DNA of 64,000 nucleotides from Spirosoma sp. 48-14 (GCF_001898575.1 NZ_MKUD01000027.1:1-64000), one strand, 5' to 3'. Shown: positions 1-10,573, numbered from the stretch's first letter. A program made the numbers and translations. Notes: generated from the letters alone by a model not told the origin.

Positions 1-1
1 C

Positions 2-1501
2 ACCACTCCGCTGGGCTGTACCTCCACCACGCCCATCAGTGTGACGGGTGTCGAAGCGCCAATCCTGCCTCCACTCAACCTGACTTTAAGTGCAGGTACA
101 AGCCTAGACTTGACTACGCTCATTTCGCCAACGGGAGCATTATCAGCCTTAGTCGGTTTGACGAATGTTATAACAGCGGGGGTTCAGGTGATTACAACAC
201 CTGTATCGATAACGGTTGGTGTGAATCTGTTTGATGTGACATCAACAACGCCACTCGGTTGCACCACAACGACACCAATAATTATTATTGGAACGCCTAA
301 CCCTAGTGTTGGCATTGTAGTTACCCCTGGAGCTTGTCAATCGGCTACTAATCAGTATAATGTAACGGGTGTTCTCTCGCTAACGGATGCGGTTGATGGA
401 GTCGCTACTATTACCGATGGTAGTAACTCAACTACTGTAGTGATTACGGCAGGGGTTACGTCTGTACCTTATGCATTGAGTGGATTGATATCGGGTACTG
501 GCACCCATACGATTACTGTCGGTTATGCGACTAAGAACTTTAGTGCCACATATGTCGCTCCGCAAGCTTGTCTTCTGTCTCAACTACAAGTAGAAAAGAT
601 AGTCGATAAGACGATTGCACAACAAGGGCAGCTGCTTACGTATACACTGGTGGTTTCTAATGTAGGGAACGGTAATGCCAGCAACATTACGGTTCGGGAT
701 TCAACGTCTGCCGGACTATCCTTTGTATCGGGGTCTGCTACGGCTCCCGCTGGTACGACCTTTATCGCTGGGAATCCAGTTAGTATCTGGAGTATTGCCA
801 GCCTGACAGCTGGTCAGAGCTTGAGCCTAACGTTCCAGGCAAAAGCAGACAGTGCAGGTATTCTATACAATGTAGCCATGGTTCCGGGCGATACTGCTAA
901 AGTGTGTACTTCGGTTCCGGTTAAGGTTTGTCAGGGTAGTAGTTTTATCTTCGAGCTCTCTGTGGCTTCGGGACGTAGCAGTTATCAATGGTATAGAGAT
1001 GGCGTCGAAATAGTAGGGGCCACAACCAATGTGCTAAGTGTAACCGCTGCTGGTACTTATTCGCTGGTAACTGACGGGAACAATGGGCTATGCTCGGATT
1101 TCAGCTGTTGTCCGTTCATTGTGGAAGAAGATACCTTGCCAACCTTCCAGGCCGTTGCGATACCAGTGACCTGTATTGGGAATACAGCGCAGGCAAATGG
1201 GCAGATTGTGCTAAGTCAATTCAAGGCTGGCTACACGTACCAGTATTCATTGGGGGCAACATTCGATGCTACTACTTCATTATCAGGTGCGGCCCAGTCG
1301 ATCCCTGTTGATGGCATCATTGTGAATAACCTGGCTAACCCTGTTACAACCCAGTTGTATACGGTTCGGGTCTACAATGGGAGTGGTTGTTATCAGGATG
1401 TGACGGTAATGTTGGTGCCAACGACCTGCGCTTGCCCGGCCAGTGTGTGCGTCCCGTTGGTCATCAGACAAACCAAAGGGCCTAAACGAACAGGTCTCTA
1501 A
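2..1501 (+). CDS. Repeat-rich surface protein with DUF11 and Ig-like domains (5' end outside window)
   Basis: The reading frame is open from the first bases, so this is the C-terminal part of a longer protein. It begins in short beta-rich repeats (TTPLGC occurs twice). One unit of about 90 residues follows (VTPGACQSATNQY to VAPQAC) of the type that is multiplied in the next gene. Next come a DUF11 domain (LQVEKIVDK onward), an Ig-like segment (YQWYRDGVEIVGATTN) and a Cys-containing C-terminal module ending VCVPLVIRQTKGPKR. The last roughly 300 residues are closely similar to the end of the downstream protein, so the two are tandem paralogues. A role at the cell surface (adhesion or matrix) is inferred from domain type only. 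No classical type A T9SS sorting domain is visible at the C-terminus. Confidence 0.85.
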   Translation, partial: TTPLGCTSTTPISVTGVEAPILPPLNLTLSAGTSLDLTTLISPTGALSALVGLTNVITAGVQVITTPVSITVGVNLFDVTSTTPLGCTTTTPIIIIGTPNPSVGIVVTPGACQSATNQYNVTGVLSLTDAVDGVATITDGSNSTTVVITAGVTSVPYALSGLISGTGTHTITVGYATKNFSATYVAPQACLLSQLQVEKIVDKTIAQQGQLLTYTLVVSNVGNGNASNITVRDSTSAGLSFVSGSATAPAGTTFIAGNPVSIWSIASLTAGQSLSLTFQAKADSAGILYNVAMVPGDTAKVCTSVPVKVCQGSSFIFELSVASGRSSYQWYRDGVEIVGATTNVLSVTAAGTYSLVTDGNNGLCSDFSCCPFIVEEDTLPTFQAVAIPVTCIGNTAQANGQIVLSQFKAGYTYQYSLGATFDATTSLSGAAQSIPVDGIIVNNLANPVTTQLYTVRVYNGSGCYQDVTVMLVPTTCACPASVCVPLVIRQTKGPKRTGL

Positions 1502-1538
1502 TGCCTTCTTCGGTGTTGTGATCAGATAGCCTTCGTTA

Positions 1539-1583
1539 GATCGCGTTACCTGACTTTCTTCCTGGAATCTCGGGTAACGCGAT
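1539..1583 (+). terminator. Stem-loop after first surface-protein gene
   Basis: An 11-bp perfect stem (ATCGCGTTACC at 1540-1550 pairs with 1573-1583) starts about 38 bases after the stop codon. Only a short T-run follows, so it is a probable rather than textbook intrinsic terminator. The rest of the gap to 1881 is AT-rich and holds the promoter of the next gene. Confidence 0.6.
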
Positions 1584-1732
1584 TTACAATAGGTACGCTC
1601 TGTTTGGGTCGTTTTGGTCAGTTTTGCGAATGCCAGTAAAATCTATATTAACTTATTGACAGTTGAGTTTTACTTAATAGGTTGTATCGTTTACTAACTA
1701 TGGCATAAAATTTGGTTGGCTAATAACGTATG

Positions 1733-1767
1733 TTGACATGTGCATGTAACCTGTATAAATATCTTTG
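1733..1767 (+). promoter_or_regulatory. Candidate Bacteroidota promoter for the giant surface-protein gene
   Basis: TATCTTTG at 1760-1767 matches the Bacteroidota -7 element TAnnTTTG exactly. A TTG at 1733-1735 is 24 bases upstream, slightly longer than usual. It lies in an AT-rich stretch and implies a leader of about 100 bases to the ATG at 1882. Confidence 0.45.
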
Positions 1768-1881
1768 TTGATTCTTAGTGTATAATTAATTTCATTATTT
1801 TATATCTAATAGATAATTCACGGCATACTTTTTGGTTTCTGGTTGGCCAATCTTACTGATTCGCCAATATCAGCTTATTGT

Positions 1882-4800
1882 ATGTCTACTTTCTACAACT
1901 TTTTAGGTGGGATACTCCCCGCTTTAGGAAACGCTATGTTTCCCAGAGCAACGTTTAGGGTCGTCTCGCGTATGTTCAGGGCGCTGTCGTATCACACGCT
2001 AATCCCATTCGTTGCGTTGCTACTGATGTCTGTTGGCTTCGCTAAGGCGCAATGCTCGATTACACTAACGCCCACCGTATCGGGATGCTATTCCGTAAGT
2101 GGAGTGAGCAAAGCGACTGTTAGCGTTGAGGTGGCCTGGGCAAATGCGCCTGACAACGATTACATTGTTGTAACAACGGGGGTACAAAGCCGAACAATCA
2201 TTCCTGGGGTCTCGGTTATTACGTATCCTCAGCCCACTACGGTCGTTATTACAGGCTCCCAGAATATTGTCACGCCACAGGTTGTGGCCTTTGAGCTTAC
2301 CTTAAGCGGAGGAGCCAGTACGGGTACTGTAACGGCGAAGTTTGCCAGTAATACCAGTTGCCAGGCCAGCCAGACCTACGCAATTCCGGCTGCCTGCCCA
2401 CCAACAAGTTGTACAGGTACGCAGTTGGGTGGAACCGTTTTTCGGGATTTTAGCGCCGATGGAATTAAACAGGCAACCGAAACACAGGGTGTGGCCAGTG
2501 TGACCGTTACGGCCTTCGACTGTGATGGGGTTAAATATGGCCCAGTGGTGACTGACCAGTTTGGAAAGTATGTATTTACATCAACAGCTATAAAGTATCC
2601 GGTACGGATTGAGTTCAGAACGGCGGCCGGGAATGATATGGGAACCATTTATGGCTCCAGCAGTCATTCAAACGTGCAGTTCGTTGAGCAGGCCACCTGT
2701 TCGGTCGACCTGGGGATTGCGAACCCTTATCTCTATTGTCAGCCTGATCCTCAGATTTTTATTCCCTGCTATACGTATGGCGATCCATTAACGTTAAATC
2801 CGACTCCACCTGTTGCCACCTCGGCTCTTTCGGCTGGTGCTGCCGCTGTGGTTAGTTTTCCTTACGACGAAAGTACAACCGGGGCTACTGGTGTGAGCCA
2901 CTGGTCGGATGCTGGCCAGGTCGGTACGGTTTGGGGGCTTGGTTATAACCGCCTTACCAAAGATGTATTTATGGCGGCTACCTTACACCGGCATTCGGGA
3001 CTGGGGCCTCTGGGACTAGGTGGTATTTATGTGACCCACACCAAATCGTCGACGATCACCGAAGGATTTATTGATGTAACAACTTTGGGTGTTGATGTGG
3101 GAGCGGCTTCAGTGCCTGAAAATGGATCTGCCGGGCGCGGACTCTCGGCCGATCTGACCAAACCGAGCCATGACCCCGATGTATTTCCGCTGATTGGCAA
3201 AGTAGGGATAGGGGGACTGGAGGTTGCTGAGAACGGACAGAAACTCTGGTTCGTCAACCTGAACGATAAAAAGCTGTACAGTATTGATATTTCAGCTTAC
3301 AATGCATCGGGTACGCTGCCCACCAAGTCAGATGTAAAATCGTATCCGATCCCTGATCCGGGTTGTGTGGGTGGGGAGTCTCGCCCCTGGGCTTTGCACA
3401 TTTATAACAGTAAGTTATATGTAGGTACTGTGTGCGATGCTTTCGACTCGAAGAGTAAGTCTAAATTGCGGGCTTATGTGTACGCATTTGATCCGGGTAC
3501 GGCAGTATTTACCCCCGTTTTTGATTTCCCATTAACGTATCCGAAAGGGTACGGTATTTCTCCGCTGAACTCGGCCGGTCAGGCTGGAGCCGATAGCACC
3601 GGCTGGTATCCCTGGACGGATACGTTTAATGATCTGGTGATTGCGACCAGTACGGCTGTTTATAAAAGCCTGGTTCACCCGCAACCCATTCTGGCTGATA
3701 TTGATTTTGATGTCGATGGATCAATGGTGTTGGGCTTTGCCGACCGGACTGGTTTTCAGGGTGGTTACAATAACTACAGCCCCAATCCGTCGGAAACGCA
3801 ATTGTATACTGTAAACCCAGCCGCTGGAGATATTCTGCGGGCGTATTACTCAAACGGCTCATACATCCTGGAAAATAATGGGAAAGTAGGACCGTATACG
3901 GGTGTTGGGGTGAACAACAACCAGGGGCCAGGCTTTGGCGAATTTTACGATGATAACTACATCAGTGGCACTCGATACGTTCATACCGAGCTTGTGTTAG
4001 GTGGTTTAGCCCTACGACTCGGTAGTGGACACGTTGTCGGGGCTACCATTGACCCGGTTACCAATATTGCCAATTCGGGTGGGGTTAAATACTGGAACAA
4101 CGAAACAGGAAAGGCTGAAGCAGCCGCGATCGTTTATACGACCAGTACTGCGCCAGGTACCTTTGCGAAAGCAAGTGGCCTGGGCGAGCCGGAACTAAAC
4201 TGCGACTTGCTGGAAGTAATCGAAATCGGTAACCGTGTTTGGGTTGATACTAACAAAGACGGTGTTCAGGACCCTTGCGAAAAGTCGATGTCGGGTGTTC
4301 AGGTCGATTTATATAAGGGAACAACCAAAATTGCCTCAACAACAACCAATGCGAACGGTGAATATTATTTCTCGTCGAAATCTGCATTAACATCAGGCAC
4401 CTGGCTGGGTACCAGTGCCGACACAACGCTGCTGCCAAATACGGCCTACGCATTGGTGTTCGGTGCGGGCCAATTCAATAATAGTGTGCTGACCGTTAAA
4501 GGGAGTAAGCTTGAGTTGACGGTTGCGAACAGCACCACAACGAACGCGAGTGATCTGAACGATTCAGATGCGCTGATCGCAACCGTTGCTGGGGTCACGG
4601 CACCAGTTATTAGCCTGACAACGGGTAATGCTGGATATATCAATCACAACCTGGATGCGGGCTTTAGCTGTCTGCCAACGACGGTAGCCAGTGTATCGGT
4701 TACGGCAGCTACCTGCACTGGGGGCACAGCCAATAGCAATGCACGAATTACGGTATCGGGTATTCAAAACGCCGATAAGGTATTCCTGGTGGCGGCCAAT

Positions 4801-7800
4801 AGTGTGCTGCCTTCGTATACAGCTACCGGTAGCCAGCCTGTGTCCGCATCGGCGGCTAGTTTCACGGGACTGAGCAATCCAGCCAGCACAAGTGGACAAA
4901 GCTATAGTGTAGTGGTCTATAATGGTCCCTGTTGCTACACGGTGCTTACAACGACGTTGCCATTTACCAATTGCTGTTCCTTATCGGCTACGGCTACGCC
5001 AACAGCTTGTAACAGTGTGACTAATAAATACACACTCGATGGTACCATTAGCCTTGTCGGTAATACCTCCGGTGGAGTGGCTACCATTACGAATGGTGTA
5101 GCCAGTACCACGGTAAGTATTGCGCCAAATGCGACAACGGCCAGCTATTCACTTATTGGGTTAATTTCCGACGGAGCCAGTCGTATAGTAACGGTGAGCT
5201 TATCGAGTTGTGGATCTGCTACGGCTGCATACGCGGCTCCTGCTTCGTGTACGGTGGCGGCAGTGTGTTCGATTTCAGCAACTGCTCAGGTAACCTGTCA
5301 TAATAACGGGACACTCAATGTCGATACCGATGACTATATAACATTCCTGTTAACGCCTTATAGTGCCGGGCAGGGAAGCCGATTCACCGTAACTGCAACG
5401 CAAAATGGGACCCCCATTAGTTTGAGTTTATCGGATGGGACTTCATTGACCGCACTAAGCTATGCATATCCAACCCCGCTTCGTAGCCCCCTCGGTACGG
5501 CTGGGAAAGGCAATATTTTAGTGACGCTGACGGATGTCAATAATGCTACCTGTACTACCCAGATAACGATTGTTGACCCTGGCACCTGTGGAGCAGCCAC
5601 TTGCGTAGGATCAACGACGCAAACGGTGACCTACACCTATCGAACACCCTTCCAGACAACTGAATTGGAGAACGTAGCCCTATTGTTACCGCAGTTTAAT
5701 GATGGTTCCAAGACGTTGACGAAGGTCGATTTAAGCTATGGAATTGCGGAGGGAACGAATTTCTTGCTGGAAAATACAGCGGCTACTGCCGTTACCTATA
5801 GAGCTAACTTTACCAGTGATGTCACTATTAATTTAGGCGCAACCAGCTTATTGAGCCCAACCCTTTCCTATACAACAGGGACGATTTCGTTACCCGCTGG
5901 TGTTACGGTGGCTGCGCAAGACACGTATGGGGGTGATTTAGTATATTCGGGAACCCATCTGTCGACATTAGAAGGGATGAAAAGCTGGCTTTCCACCTAC
6001 ATGCTGGATATTTTTGTTGACCCCAGGACCGATGCTCGCTGGGTAACCAATGCAACGGGAAGTACGGGTACCGACGCTGATATCTATGTTGTGGCTCCTC
6101 AAACATTGACGGCAACAGGAGCGACCAGTTATACCTCCACCACTGATTTAAGTCAATTTATAGGTTCTGGTAATGTGCCTCTGACCGTAACTACGTTAAG
6201 TGGCATTGCATCCTCAGGGGGTGGGGGTAATGTTATTATGCAGCAAAACACCAAAGCATATGGCTATGCAACCGTTACCTATACATACACGTGTAATGTA
6301 TCCTGTGCGCTTGCTGCAACCGCTACCCCAGGTACTTGTAATTCAGCTACTAACCAGTACTCTGTATCGGGCATTATCAACCTGACAGGTACATCCGGTG
6401 GGGTAGCTACCATCGCGGATGGCACCCATTCAACAACCATTAGCATTGGTGCATCTGCTACTTCCGTAGCCTACTCGCTAACAGGACTGGCCTCTGGTAC
6501 GGGTTCTCATACTGTAACGGTGAGCTTGCCTGATTGTGGTACGACTACTGCCACTTATACGGCTCCCGCTTCCTGTACGGTGGCTCCCTGTGGGCTGGCC
6601 ATGATTCTTACCCCTGGCCTGTGCCAGTCGGCCACCAATGGTTACGTGCTCTCAGGAACCCTGACGGCCACCAATGTGCCCACTAGCGGAACACTCACCA
6701 TTAGCTCGGGAGCCTTCTCGCCCCGTAGTCTGACCTTACCTGTCGGCAACGCATCGGGAACATTCAGTTATTCTGGACTGGTTAGTGATGGGCAAGTCTA
6801 TACGGTAACGGCCAGTTATTCTGACGGCGCCTGCTCTCCCGTTAGCCAGACCTATACGGCACCGGCCTCCTGCTCAGTAGCACCTGTCTGTTCGCTCTCC
6901 GCCACAGCTACCGCTGGCCTTTGTGCCACTGCGACCAACACCTACTCAGCTTCTGTGGTGGTCAGTCTGGCTAATGCACCAGCGGGTACGCTTACGGTCA
7001 ATATTCCCGGCTCATCGCCTATCAGTCAGACGATTGTGGCTAATACATCATCGTTTACAGCTGTCTTCCAGGGATTAACCTCCGATGGGGCTAGTCATAC
7101 CGCAACGATCAGTTTGCCCGGTTGCGGAACCACGACGGCAACCTTTACAGCACCGGCCTCCTGTTCGGTAGCGCCGGTCTGCTCCATTTCGGCAGTAGCT
7201 ACGGCGGGTGTCTGCCAGACAGCCACCAACACGTATTCCTCAACTGTGGTCGTAACCGTTAAGAATCCAGTTTCGGGTACGCTCTCGATTATTGATGGGG
7301 CACAAACGCTGACTTTCTCGACGACGGCTAACGCCCAAAATACCTTTACGGCTACCTTCAACGGATTAACGTCTGATGGCACAACTCACACGGTGACGGC
7401 TTCACTGCCTGATTGCTCCACAGCTACTGCAACGTACACCGCTCCGGCTTCCTGTTCAATAGCTCCGGTTTGTAGTATCAGTGCGGTGGCCACAGCAGGT
7501 GTCTGTGCCACTGCGACCAACACCTACTCGGCTTCCGTGGTGGTCAGTCTGGCTAATGCACCAGCGGGTACGCTTACAATTAGTATTCCCGGCTCATCGC
7601 CTATCAGTCAGACGATTGTGGCTAATACATCATCGTTTACAGCTGTCTTCCAGGGATTAACCTCCGATGGGGCTAGTCATACCGCAACGATCAGTTTGCC
7701 CGGTTGTGGAACCACGACGGCAACCTTTACAGCACCGGCCTCCTGTTCGGTAGCGCCGGTCTGTAACCTGAGTCTGACAGCCAGTGGTGCCAACTGTAAT

Positions 7801-10551
7801 CCTGCGACGAATCTGTATGTGCTTTCAGGAGCGATTACGTTGACGAATAGTCCTGCCAGCCAGACGCTGACGCTGACCGATGGGAGTTATGTGCGCTCAC
7901 TGACGGCTTCTGCTGGAACGACCACGATCAACTATAGCTATACCACTCTGCAAAGCGATGGGGCCGTTCATACAGTAACGGTAACCAGCAGTGCCACCGC
8001 TTGCGGAACGGCTTCAGCAACCTACACCGCTCCGGCGAGCTGTACAGTAGCACCTGTATGTAGTGTGAGTGCATTAGCTACGCCGGGCATCTGTGCAAGC
8101 GCAACCAACACCTACTCCAGCACAGTTGCTGTAACGATGACCAACCCGACAGCAGGGACGTTGACGGTTACGGATGGGGTAAACAGTGTGACGTTTGCGG
8201 TAGCGGCCTCAACTGGTACAACGACGGCGAATGCGATTTTCAATGGATTAGTGTCAAATGGGGCAGTACATACGGTAACGGCGACCTTATCGGGTTGTTC
8301 GTCAACGACTACGACTTATACGGCTCCCGTTGCCTGTACGGTTTGTTCGACCAGTATCACTACCGCTTCATTGCCAAATGGGCAGGTAGGTACGGTGTAT
8401 AGTCAGACGCTCACAACCAGCGGCAGTACGGGGGCGTTAAGCTTTACAAACGTGGGTAGCCTGCCAGCCGGTCTAACGCTGAACGGTAGCACTGGGGTAA
8501 TTTCGGGAACACCTACGGCCAGCGGTACGGTTACGTTTACGATCGCGGTGACAGATGCAAAAAGCTGTTCAGACTCCCAGCCACTTACGATCATAATCAG
8601 TGATGCCCCCGTATGCTCCCTGACGGCAACGGCTACACCGGGTCAGTGTAATACGGCTACTAACCAGTACACGCTGACGGGTACAGTAGCAGCTACCAAT
8701 GCCACCGGCACACAATCACTAACGATTTCGGTAGGGAGTGTGAAGACGGTGGTAAGCTTATCGGGTAACGGTCCGGTTAGTTACACCCTCGGTGGCTTGA
8801 ATTCGGATGGAGCGGTGCATACCGTATCGATACTTTCATCGGCGACGGCCTGTGGATCGGCTTCGGTTACTTATGCGGCACCCGCTTCCTGTACAGTGGC
8901 GCTTGCCAGTCTGGGCGACTTTGTCTGGATTGACCTGAATAAGGATGGCATTCAGGATGGGATCGAACCAGGTATTGAAGGGGTAAAAGTGACTTTATTC
9001 ATCAATGGCGGGGCTTCTACAACCACTACTACTGATGCCAGTGGTCTCTACTCCTTTACCGGCCTCACACCTGGCAATAGCTTCAGCTATGCAGTCGGTT
9101 TTACGGTACCTACTGGCTATACGACTACAATTCCGCTCAGTGGCACCGATAAGGCTAAAGATAGTGATGCTGATCTGATTACGGGTAAATCGGCTTCGGT
9201 TACGTTGGCTCCGGGTGAGTTTAATCAGACACTGGATGCCGGTTATATTGCTCCTGAATTACCAGCCGCCATTGCCAGCCTGGGTGACTTTGTATGGCTC
9301 GATTCGGACAAAAATGGGATACAGGATTTCGGTGAGCCGGGTATTCAGGGGGTAACCGCTATTCTATATATCAACGGGGCATCCTCGGCCACGACAGTGA
9401 CCAATGCCAGTGGTTTCTACAGTTTCACCGGCCTGACACCAGGCAGTTCCAACTCGTACGTGGTCGGGTTTACGGCTCCAGCGGGCTATACGGCAACCAC
9501 ACCATATAGTGGTACTGATCGAACGAAGGATTCCAATGCGAACCTGATTACGGGTAAAACCGAAGCCGTTACGTTAACGGCAGGGGAATTCAATCGGACG
9601 CTGGATGCAGGTTATTATCTTCTGCCACCGGCTCTGACGTTGGATAAAGTAGTCGATAAGTCGAAAGCGAAGCAGGGAGATATTCTGACCTATACGCTGG
9701 TACTGACGAATATTGGGTCAACGACCGCTACAAATGTCACGGTACGGGATTCAACGACCATTGGCCTGAGCTACGTTGCCAATTCGGCTTCAGCACCAGT
9801 AGGCACTACGTTTACACAGGGTAATCCGATCAGTCTCTGGACGGTATCGAGTCTTACGCCCGGTCAAAGCCTATCGCTGACGTTCCAGGCTAAAGCCGAT
9901 AGTTCGGGTATTCTGTACAATGTAGCGACTATTCCGGGCGATACGGCTAAGGTGTGTACATCGGTTCCGGTGAGGGTATGCCAGGGTAGCGGTTATCTCT
10001 TCGAACTTACCGTGGCTGCCGGACGCAGTAGTTATAAGTGGTACCGCGATGGCATTGAGATTGTTGGCGCCACCACGAATGTACTGAGTGTGACAGCCGC
10101 AGGTACCTACTCATTGCTAGCAGATGGAGGGACTGGACAATGCGCTGATTTTAGTTGCTGTCCGTTCATTGTGGAAGAGGATACCCTCCCCACGTTCAAG
10201 GCGGTTGCTATACCCGTTACCTGCGTTGGTAATGTGGCCCAGACCAACGGACAGATTGTTCTGAGTGAGTTTAAAGCCGGGTATACCTATCAGTATTCGC
10301 TGGGTAGTACGTTCAATGCATCGGCAACGCTATCAGGTGCTGCCAAGGCCATTCCCGTTGGCGGTGTCATTGTATCGAATCTGGTTAATCCCGTCACGAC
10401 TCAGAACTATACCATTCGGGTGTATAATAGCAATGGATGTTATACGGATGTGACGGTATTGCTGACCCCAACCGTTTGTGGATGCCCGGCCAGTGTATGT
10501 GTACCGTTGGTCATTCGCCAAACCAAAGGGCCTAAGCGGGCTGGTCATTAA
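1882..10551 (+). CDS. Giant multidomain surface protein (SdrD_B, choice-of-anchor E-like, Ig, DUF11)
   Basis: About 2,890 residues. A TTG at 1843 and ATGs at 1936 and 1972 are alternative starts; the ATG at 1972 gives the most compact signal peptide (FVALLLMSVGFAKAQ). The order seen is: SdrD_B-like domain (about residue 180); a 450-residue region resembling a beta-propeller; a second SdrD_B domain (about 780-925; VWVDTNKDGVQD); Cys-bounded repeats of about 95 residues beginning CSLSATA and ending APASC; a choice-of-anchor E-like segment (about 1240-1470); more Cys repeats; a putative Ig domain (He_PIG type, about 2155-2240; LPAGLTLNGSTGVISGTP); two SdrD_B domains (LGDFVWIDLNKDG and LGDFVWLDSDKNG); DUF11; and a C-terminal module shared with the upstream gene. 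SdrD_B folds usually bind calcium through such DxNxDG loops. It is probably an exported adhesin or matrix protein; the export route is not evident. Confidence 0.88.
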   Translation: MSTFYNFLGGILPALGNAMFPRATFRVVSRMFRALSYHTLIPFVALLLMSVGFAKAQCSITLTPTVSGCYSVSGVSKATVSVEVAWANAPDNDYIVVTTGVQSRTIIPGVSVITYPQPTTVVITGSQNIVTPQVVAFELTLSGGASTGTVTAKFASNTSCQASQTYAIPAACPPTSCTGTQLGGTVFRDFSADGIKQATETQGVASVTVTAFDCDGVKYGPVVTDQFGKYVFTSTAIKYPVRIEFRTAAGNDMGTIYGSSSHSNVQFVEQATCSVDLGIANPYLYCQPDPQIFIPCYTYGDPLTLNPTPPVATSALSAGAAAVVSFPYDESTTGATGVSHWSDAGQVGTVWGLGYNRLTKDVFMAATLHRHSGLGPLGLGGIYVTHTKSSTITEGFIDVTTLGVDVGAASVPENGSAGRGLSADLTKPSHDPDVFPLIGKVGIGGLEVAENGQKLWFVNLNDKKLYSIDISAYNASGTLPTKSDVKSYPIPDPGCVGGESRPWALHIYNSKLYVGTVCDAFDSKSKSKLRAYVYAFDPGTAVFTPVFDFPLTYPKGYGISPLNSAGQAGADSTGWYPWTDTFNDLVIATSTAVYKSLVHPQPILADIDFDVDGSMVLGFADRTGFQGGYNNYSPNPSETQLYTVNPAAGDILRAYYSNGSYILENNGKVGPYTGVGVNNNQGPGFGEFYDDNYISGTRYVHTELVLGGLALRLGSGHVVGATIDPVTNIANSGGVKYWNNETGKAEAAAIVYTTSTAPGTFAKASGLGEPELNCDLLEVIEIGNRVWVDTNKDGVQDPCEKSMSGVQVDLYKGTTKIASTTTNANGEYYFSSKSALTSGTWLGTSADTTLLPNTAYALVFGAGQFNNSVLTVKGSKLELTVANSTTTNASDLNDSDALIATVAGVTAPVISLTTGNAGYINHNLDAGFSCLPTTVASVSVTAATCTGGTANSNARITVSGIQNADKVFLVAANSVLPSYTATGSQPVSASAASFTGLSNPASTSGQSYSVVVYNGPCCYTVLTTTLPFTNCCSLSATATPTACNSVTNKYTLDGTISLVGNTSGGVATITNGVASTTVSIAPNATTASYSLIGLISDGASRIVTVSLSSCGSATAAYAAPASCTVAAVCSISATAQVTCHNNGTLNVDTDDYITFLLTPYSAGQGSRFTVTATQNGTPISLSLSDGTSLTALSYAYPTPLRSPLGTAGKGNILVTLTDVNNATCTTQITIVDPGTCGAATCVGSTTQTVTYTYRTPFQTTELENVALLLPQFNDGSKTLTKVDLSYGIAEGTNFLLENTAATAVTYRANFTSDVTINLGATSLLSPTLSYTTGTISLPAGVTVAAQDTYGGDLVYSGTHLSTLEGMKSWLSTYMLDIFVDPRTDARWVTNATGSTGTDADIYVVAPQTLTATGATSYTSTTDLSQFIGSGNVPLTVTTLSGIASSGGGGNVIMQQNTKAYGYATVTYTYTCNVSCALAATATPGTCNSATNQYSVSGIINLTGTSGGVATIADGTHSTTISIGASATSVAYSLTGLASGTGSHTVTVSLPDCGTTTATYTAPASCTVAPCGLAMILTPGLCQSATNGYVLSGTLTATNVPTSGTLTISSGAFSPRSLTLPVGNASGTFSYSGLVSDGQVYTVTASYSDGACSPVSQTYTAPASCSVAPVCSLSATATAGLCATATNTYSASVVVSLANAPAGTLTVNIPGSSPISQTIVANTSSFTAVFQGLTSDGASHTATISLPGCGTTTATFTAPASCSVAPVCSISAVATAGVCQTATNTYSSTVVVTVKNPVSGTLSIIDGAQTLTFSTTANAQNTFTATFNGLTSDGTTHTVTASLPDCSTATATYTAPASCSIAPVCSISAVATAGVCATATNTYSASVVVSLANAPAGTLTISIPGSSPISQTIVANTSSFTAVFQGLTSDGASHTATISLPGCGTTTATFTAPASCSVAPVCNLSLTASGANCNPATNLYVLSGAITLTNSPASQTLTLTDGSYVRSLTASAGTTTINYSYTTLQSDGAVHTVTVTSSATACGTASATYTAPASCTVAPVCSVSALATPGICASATNTYSSTVAVTMTNPTAGTLTVTDGVNSVTFAVAASTGTTTANAIFNGLVSNGAVHTVTATLSGCSSTTTTYTAPVACTVCSTSITTASLPNGQVGTVYSQTLTTSGSTGALSFTNVGSLPAGLTLNGSTGVISGTPTASGTVTFTIAVTDAKSCSDSQPLTIIISDAPVCSLTATATPGQCNTATNQYTLTGTVAATNATGTQSLTISVGSVKTVVSLSGNGPVSYTLGGLNSDGAVHTVSILSSATACGSASVTYAAPASCTVALASLGDFVWIDLNKDGIQDGIEPGIEGVKVTLFINGGASTTTTTDASGLYSFTGLTPGNSFSYAVGFTVPTGYTTTIPLSGTDKAKDSDADLITGKSASVTLAPGEFNQTLDAGYIAPELPAAIASLGDFVWLDSDKNGIQDFGEPGIQGVTAILYINGASSATTVTNASGFYSFTGLTPGSSNSYVVGFTAPAGYTATTPYSGTDRTKDSNANLITGKTEAVTLTAGEFNRTLDAGYYLLPPALTLDKVVDKSKAKQGDILTYTLVLTNIGSTTATNVTVRDSTTIGLSYVANSASAPVGTTFTQGNPISLWTVSSLTPGQSLSLTFQAKADSSGILYNVATIPGDTAKVCTSVPVRVCQGSGYLFELTVAAGRSSYKWYRDGIEIVGATTNVLSVTAAGTYSLLADGGTGQCADFSCCPFIVEEDTLPTFKAVAIPVTCVGNVAQTNGQIVLSEFKAGYTYQYSLGSTFNASATLSGAAKAIPVGGVIVSNLVNPVTTQNYTIRVYNSNGCYTDVTVLLTPTVCGCPASVCVPLVIRQTKGPKRAGH
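6922..7181 (+). repeat. Near-identical 260-bp internal repeat, copy 1
   Basis: This stretch recurs at 7504-7763, exactly 582 bases (194 codons, two repeat units) downstream, with only a handful of substitutions. Neighbouring units are much more diverged. It points to a recent duplication or gene conversion inside the surface-protein gene. Confidence 0.9.
7504..7763 (+). repeat. Near-identical 260-bp internal repeat, copy 2
   Basis: Second copy of the 6922-7181 segment, encoding almost the same unit (ATNTYSASVVVSLANAPAG, then APASCSVAPVC). The spacing keeps the reading frame, so gain or loss of two units by recombination would be tolerated. Confidence 0.9.
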
Positions 10552-10573
10552 AACCCAACGATTGCCTTAAAAT

